From assembly GCA_016294985.1 (NCBI GenBank), contig JAECRW010000067.1, positions 1 to 8,046 of the forward strand: a stretch of 8,046 bases of DNA, in the 5' to 3' direction. Source of the stretch: Candidatus Sifarchaeum marinoarchaea (GTDB taxonomy: Archaea > Asgardarchaeota > Sifarchaeia > Borrarchaeales > Borrarchaeaceae). The stretch's first letter is position 1; every line of letters begins with the position of its first letter. Of this stretch, positions 5,630-8,046 are shown piece by piece. The translations under genes were made by a program, and so were the position numbers. The notes under the pieces were generated by a model. It made no database searches, was not told the DNA's origin, and saw only the letters and a program-made list of their open reading frames with translations.

Positions 5630-6430
5630 TTAGGGTAAGAATTGTCGTAACTGAGATGCTAAGTTTCTTGCTGTCTCAAAGGCATTTAATAATTCAGATG
5701 GCTTAAAGGTTCCAATTCCTCCCTTTTGCAAGGCACAAAGATTTCCTTTTTCAGTAAAGGTAAATGTTATTCGACCTCTCATTGCAAATTCTTCTTTAAG
5801 ACATGGGTCAACTATAATTGCACCATTCATTTTTGCTAATGTGACTGCGATAGGACGGTCAACAACGGGAAGGGGAGTTGTTTCTTCAAGAAGTTGAATT
5901 TCTTTATCTTTTGTGACCTTTACCTTCGGCATTTTAGCTGTTAAAAGCGCTGCTATAGCCGCCAAAGCAGAAGCATCAATAAGATTTCCATCATGATCTA
6001 ATGCATAAATATCAATAAAAGTAATCCATACTTTTTCACCTTCAAGAATACAGAGTTTTTTTGTATCTACGGCTTTTGATTGTCTCAAGCCTCGGTCAAC
6101 AACTCTTGCCAATTCAATGCCTACTTCTGTGGGAGGCCCACTTTCGAAGAAAGGTGAGGCAATTGGTGCAAGTTCTGCATTTACGGTAACTACACCTTCG
6201 TCAGGCATATCAGGGAATGGTGTACCCAATTCAAGTTTAACTCCTACAATAACTCGTGTATTGCCTAGAGTCAAATCAGCTGAGCCATTCGCTTTTTCAA
6301 TGAAATTCGTCTTTATTGTAATTTCCCTAACACTGTCTAGCGAACGCTCGTCAATACGTGTACCTTTATTTACTAGTTTTTCAATGTAGTTTTGCTCAAT
6401 TTCGGAAAGTATTTTTTCAGCTTTAACCAT
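5630..6430 (-). CDS. rrp42: Exosome complex subunit Rrp42
   Basis: The 266-residue product is an RNase PH-fold protein of the Rrp42 type, the non-catalytic partner of Rrp41 in the hexameric ring of the archaeal exosome, which degrades and tails RNA from the 3' end. Evidence is the N-terminal helix, then NKGTRIDERSLDSVREI (about 21-37), NGSADLTLGNTRVIVGVKLE (49-68), GPPTEVGIELARVVDRGLRQ (98-117), IDIYALDHDGNLIDASALAAIAAL (about 138-161), and PLPVVDRPIAVTLAK. Length is normal for archaeal Rrp42. The ATG at 6430 overlaps the end of rrp41 by 8 bp and has GGTG about 7 nt upstream, so the two are translated from one mRNA. The frame is intact, unlike that of its partner gene. Confidence 0.96.
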   Translation of the reverse strand: MVKAEKILSEIEQNYIEKLVNKGTRIDERSLDSVREITIKTNFIEKANGSADLTLGNTRVIVGVKLELGTPFPDMPDEGVVTVNAELAPIASPFFESGPPTEVGIELARVVDRGLRQSKAVDTKKLCILEGEKVWITFIDIYALDHDGNLIDASALAAIAALLTAKMPKVKVTKDKEIQLLEETTPLPVVDRPIAVTLAKMNGAIIVDPCLKEEFAMRGRITFTFTEKGNLCALQKGGIGTFKPSELLNAFETARNLASQLRQFLP

Positions 6431-6896
6431 TTAAGTCACCCTCTTTGGAAGTAGTGGTTTCAGAATTTACTTTATCACTAATTTCTGCGTATTTTTTCTT
6501 TAATGTTTCTCTTTGTATTTCGTAGATTTTTTCACAGCCTGTAATAGCTAAATTCAGGGCATCATTGAACTCTTCCGGTGAAAATGAGCCATCCATTTGA
6601 AGTAATGTGACTTCTTTCGTTCGAGGTATAAATGCAAGGGGAAGGTCTGCATCACCGTATTTATCTTCAGTGTCATTGAGGTCTAAAACAAGCGTACCAT
6701 CAACTTTTCCTGCAGCGCACCCTGCTACTAAATCTTTTAGTGGCACTCCAGCATCTGCAAGAGCTAAAGATGCTGCTGTGATACTAGCACATCGGGTTCC
6801 TCCATCCGCCTGCACAGTTTCGATATAAATATCTATAGCGGTTCGAGGAAACATAATGGCAAAAATTGCAGGCTCTAATGCTTCTCGAATGACCAT
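6423..6896 (-). CDS. rrp41: Exosome subunit Rrp41, C-terminal part (interrupted gene)
   Basis: The 157-residue open frame from ATG 6896 holds the main part of Rrp41, the catalytic phosphorolytic subunit of the archaeal exosome: EALEPAIFAIMFPRTAIDIYIETVQADGGTR (near the start; GGTR contributes to phosphate/RNA binding), AASLALADAGVPL, AAGKVDGTLVLDLNDTEDKYGDADLPLA (the acidic residues include the family's catalytic Asp), then VTLLQMDGSFSPEEF. The C-terminal 40 or so residues are a polar tail. Family similarity does not begin at this ATG: in the same frame the 15 codons upstream (6897-6941) read ERKSPAPSRRETELS, a conserved Rrp41 segment including the Arg pair of the active site. No convincing Shine-Dalgarno motif precedes 6896. 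It is best read as the second exon or 3' half of the gene starting at 7241. It overlaps rrp42 by 8 bp. Confidence 0.9.
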   Translation of the reverse strand: MVIREALEPAIFAIMFPRTAIDIYIETVQADGGTRCASITAASLALADAGVPLKDLVAGCAAGKVDGTLVLDLNDTEDKYGDADLPLAFIPRTKEVTLLQMDGSFSPEEFNDALNLAITGCEKIYEIQRETLKKKYAEISDKVNSETTTSKEGDLNG

Positions 6897-6941
6897 GGAT
6901 AACTCTGTTTCCCTTCTACTTGGAGCAGGGCTTTTTCTTTC

Positions 6942-6974
6942 ATTTCAGCAGGCAATTTCAAGAAATTTGATGCC
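6942..6974 (-). other. 33-nt in-frame insertion with TGA in rrp41, possible BHB intron
   Basis: Compared with the conserved FSVE-ERKSPAPSRR join, 33 nt are extra. The exact register can shift by a few bases, with products VEERK, VDERK or VNERK. Together with its flanks it folds, as minus-strand RNA, into CUUUC/GAAAG (outer, exon), a 3-nt bulge AAU on the 3' side, UCAG/CUGA (central 4 bp), UAGA opposite G on the 5' side, AGGCA/UGCCU and an inner AAUUU/AAAUU hairpin. This is the order of elements in the bulge-helix-bulge motif cut by the archaeal splicing endonuclease. A strictly canonical cut would remove 34-35 nt, one or two too many for the frame, so the intron call is open. Confidence 0.5.
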
Positions 6975-7241
6975 TTCTACTGAGAAAGTTGCCATTCGAT
7001 AGGTACATCTTACACGAGCCTTATCAGGAAGGGCTAAATGACGTGGATGTAGCTCCCTAGGACCATGCACTGAAACAAAAATTTTATTTCTACCATGTTC
7101 TACATAGGCTGACCCATCAGCCGTATTGAGTACACCAATCTCCATACGAATTGGCCTTAACTCATCAAATTGACGACCGTCAACTCGGGTACCTTCATCA
7201 GATATAAGTTTAAGGGGTGGTACCAGATTTTTGTCTACCAT
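6945..7241 (-). CDS. rrp41: Exosome subunit Rrp41, N-terminal part (interrupted gene)
   Basis: The 98-codon frame from ATG 7241 begins as a normal Rrp41: SDEGTRVDGRQFDELRPI, then GVLNTADGSAYVEHGRNKI, HGPRELHPRHLALPDKARVRC and YRMATFSVE up to residue 89. At that point homologues continue with ERK-x-P-x-P-x-RR, but here nine foreign codons (GIKFLEIAC) and an in-frame TGA follow. The expected continuation resumes in the same frame 33 nt later. Joined without the 33 nt, both parts make a protein of about 261 residues, close to the usual archaeal length. The ATG has a strong GGAGG about 7 nt upstream. Either the insertion is removed or bypassed, or this copy is newly broken; see findings. Confidence 0.9.
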   Translation of the reverse strand: MVDKNLVPPLKLISDEGTRVDGRQFDELRPIRMEIGVLNTADGSAYVEHGRNKIFVSVHGPRELHPRHLALPDKARVRCTYRMATFSVEGIKFLEIAC

Positions 7242-7387
7242 TTCTTCTCCTCCTTTTTACTATCCTATAATTTCATATTAACTTTCAAACATATTCCAAC
7301 ATTTAAGAAACTGAACACCTATCTAAAATAGAGAGAGGTTATTCTACTCAGAATTAGAGCCTCTTAGTCTCCATATGAGTCTGTATT

Positions 7388-7397
7388 ATTTTTATAT
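7388..7397 (-). promoter_or_regulatory. TATA-like box for the rrp41-rrp42 operon
   Basis: The minus strand reads ATATAAAAAT in the 199-bp gap between rpoN and rrp41. A start near 7365 would give a leader of about 120 nt. A nested inverted repeat (7346-7380) overlaps the expected start. A second AT-rich candidate lies nearer the gene, around 7275-7285, and would give a short leader. I cannot choose between them. Confidence 0.3.
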
Positions 7398-7440
7398 TGC
7401 ACATTTTTCTATCGTATTGCCTAAGTATTCCGTTCAGAAT

Positions 7441-7635
7441 TCATCGCATTAGTTTTAGGATGTCATCTATTAGGTCAACGTGACTTAAAAGTATTCTTCG
7501 ACAGCAATATCTTTTTACGCCTAATTCATCCAATACCTCTTTTGGCGAATCACCTTGTTTTAATTTCTGAGAGAAGAATATCCACTTATCTCCAATTACT
7601 TTTCCACAAGTGAAACAACGAATGGGTATGATCAT
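7441..7635 (-). CDS. rpoN: DNA-directed RNA polymerase subunit N (Rpo10)
   Basis: The 64-residue product is the archaeal Rpb10 homologue, a zinc-binding bridge in the D/L assembly platform of RNA polymerase. It opens MIIPIRCFTCGKVIGDKW, with Cys7 and Cys10, and has the hallmark GVKRYCCRRILLSHVDLID, with Cys44 and Cys45 completing the zinc site. I chose the ATG at 7635 because it gives the family's invariant start and has AGGGG 7 nt upstream. A GTG at 7731 in the same frame would add 32 residues without similarity to the family. In most archaea rpoN follows rps9; here it is on the opposite strand, about 2.3 kb away and beyond the exosome genes. Confidence 0.96.
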   Translation of the reverse strand: MIIPIRCFTCGKVIGDKWIFFSQKLKQGDSPKEVLDELGVKRYCCRRILLSHVDLIDDILKLMR

Positions 7636-7760
7636 TTTATAACCCCTAAATGTACTAACGCGTTCTATCTGGAGAATAATGGGATTCTTTTTTAATCTTT
7701 TTGTTCCTACGAAATCAGCGAGAAAACCCACCGTTATGAGCGTTGAGAGAACTAGTTGTA

Positions 7761-8046
7761 TTACATACGCTTTTTTTCTTCTTGAGCAAGCTTATGAGCT
7801 AAGCGAATTGGTTCTGGAAATTTATAACCCTTTAAAGAATGTTTAACTATTTTTATACTAGTATCAAGCGTAATTAGATGTCCTGGTGAAATAATTATAG
7901 GTTTACAGTCTTCTTTTGAAAGAAAAACCGCCCCTACCTTTTGAACTCTATAGTTTACATAGTAATATGACCCCACATTAACGGGTGTTTCAGAAGACAT
8001 TCCATACAAAAGTTTAGCCGCGATACCAATAGTTGGTATGCTAGTA
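7761..8046 (-). CDS. nfi: Endonuclease V, C-terminal part
   Basis: The frame is open to the right edge, so the start lies outside the window; a TTG at 8009 is internal. The visible 94 residues match the end of endonuclease V: PTIGIAAKLLYG near the edge (family pattern PTIGVAK), then CKPIIISPGHLITLDTSIKIV (pattern SPGHRISLETA) and the terminal GYKFPEPIRLAHKLA (pattern LPEPxRLAH). Endonuclease V cleaves DNA or RNA one phosphodiester 3' of inosine and serves in repair of deaminated adenine or turnover of inosine-containing RNA. The catalytic acidic residues nearer the N-terminus are outside the window. It lies 125 bp upstream of rpoN on the same strand. Confidence 0.9.
   Translation of the reverse strand, partial: TSIPTIGIAAKLLYGMSSETPVNVGSYYYVNYRVQKVGAVFLSKEDCKPIIISPGHLITLDTSIKIVKHSLKGYKFPEPIRLAHKLAQEEKKRM

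Noticed and set aside
5568..5633. Plus-strand ORF of about 21 codons after the IS element (MRLEILMKP...)
   Set aside because: It runs through the terminator hairpin and T-run, has no Shine-Dalgarno motif, and overlaps the end of rrp42.
6897..6941. Two separate, independently translated Rrp41 halves
   Set aside because: The second half would start at ATG 6896 without a clear Shine-Dalgarno motif and would lose the conserved ERKSPAPSRR segment, which is nevertheless preserved in the DNA. I prefer one interrupted gene.
6945..6947. TGA in rrp41 read as selenocysteine or by readthrough
   Set aside because: It would leave 11 extra residues in a conserved active-site segment of Rrp41, and archaeal selenocysteine signals lie in untranslated regions. 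The neighbouring residues do not resemble a redox site.
7636..7731. 32-residue N-terminal extension of RpoN from a GTG start
   Set aside because: RpoN begins MIIPIRC throughout the family, and the ATG at 7635 has its own Shine-Dalgarno motif.

Overview
The window is archaeal. It carries RNA polymerase subunits D and N, ribosomal proteins of the archaeal/eukaryotic type (L18e, L13, S9), and the archaeal exosome ring proteins Rrp41 and Rrp42. Shine-Dalgarno motifs of the GGTG/GGAGG type and TATA-like boxes fit this. An Arf-like small GTPase next to a longin/roadblock-like protein suggests an Asgard archaeon; that placement is inference. DNA is AT-rich (about 35-40 % GC in most hand-counted lines), with the leftmost genes richer in GC.

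Layout. (1) Positions 1-2576, minus strand: a probable operon of an Arf-like GTPase, a longin-like/winged-helix-like protein (ATGA overlap), a corrinoid (B12) protein, and a uroporphyrinogen-decarboxylase-type methyltransferase cut by the left edge. (2) 2577-3022: divergent intergenic region with one TATA-like box for each direction. (3) 3023-5120, plus strand: rpoD, rpl18e, rpl13, rps9. (4) 5117-5562: a 446-bp non-autonomous IS200/IS605 element, oriented minus, inserted in the rps9 stop codon and keeping only the 3' end of tnpB. (5) 5563-5629: convergent terminator region. (6) 5630-7241, minus strand: rrp41 and rrp42, overlapping by 8 bp; rrp41 is interrupted by a 33-nt in-frame insertion that contains TGA. 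(7) 7441-7635: rpoN, minus strand. (8) 7761-8046: the C-terminal part of endonuclease V, cut by the right edge.

How the genes work together: the central genes are transcription, translation and RNA-decay housekeeping. The left operon links a signalling-type GTPase pair to one-carbon (methyl-corrinoid) metabolism. Four observations stand out. The rrp41 insertion folds into a bulge-helix-bulge-like structure and removing 33 nt restores a normal protein, so it may be an archaeal mRNA intron. The IS element can be excised on paper to give back an intact rps9 stop codon. It keeps an omega-RNA-like tail without TnpB. Finally, a 62-bp tandem duplication made the present start region of the corrinoid gene.
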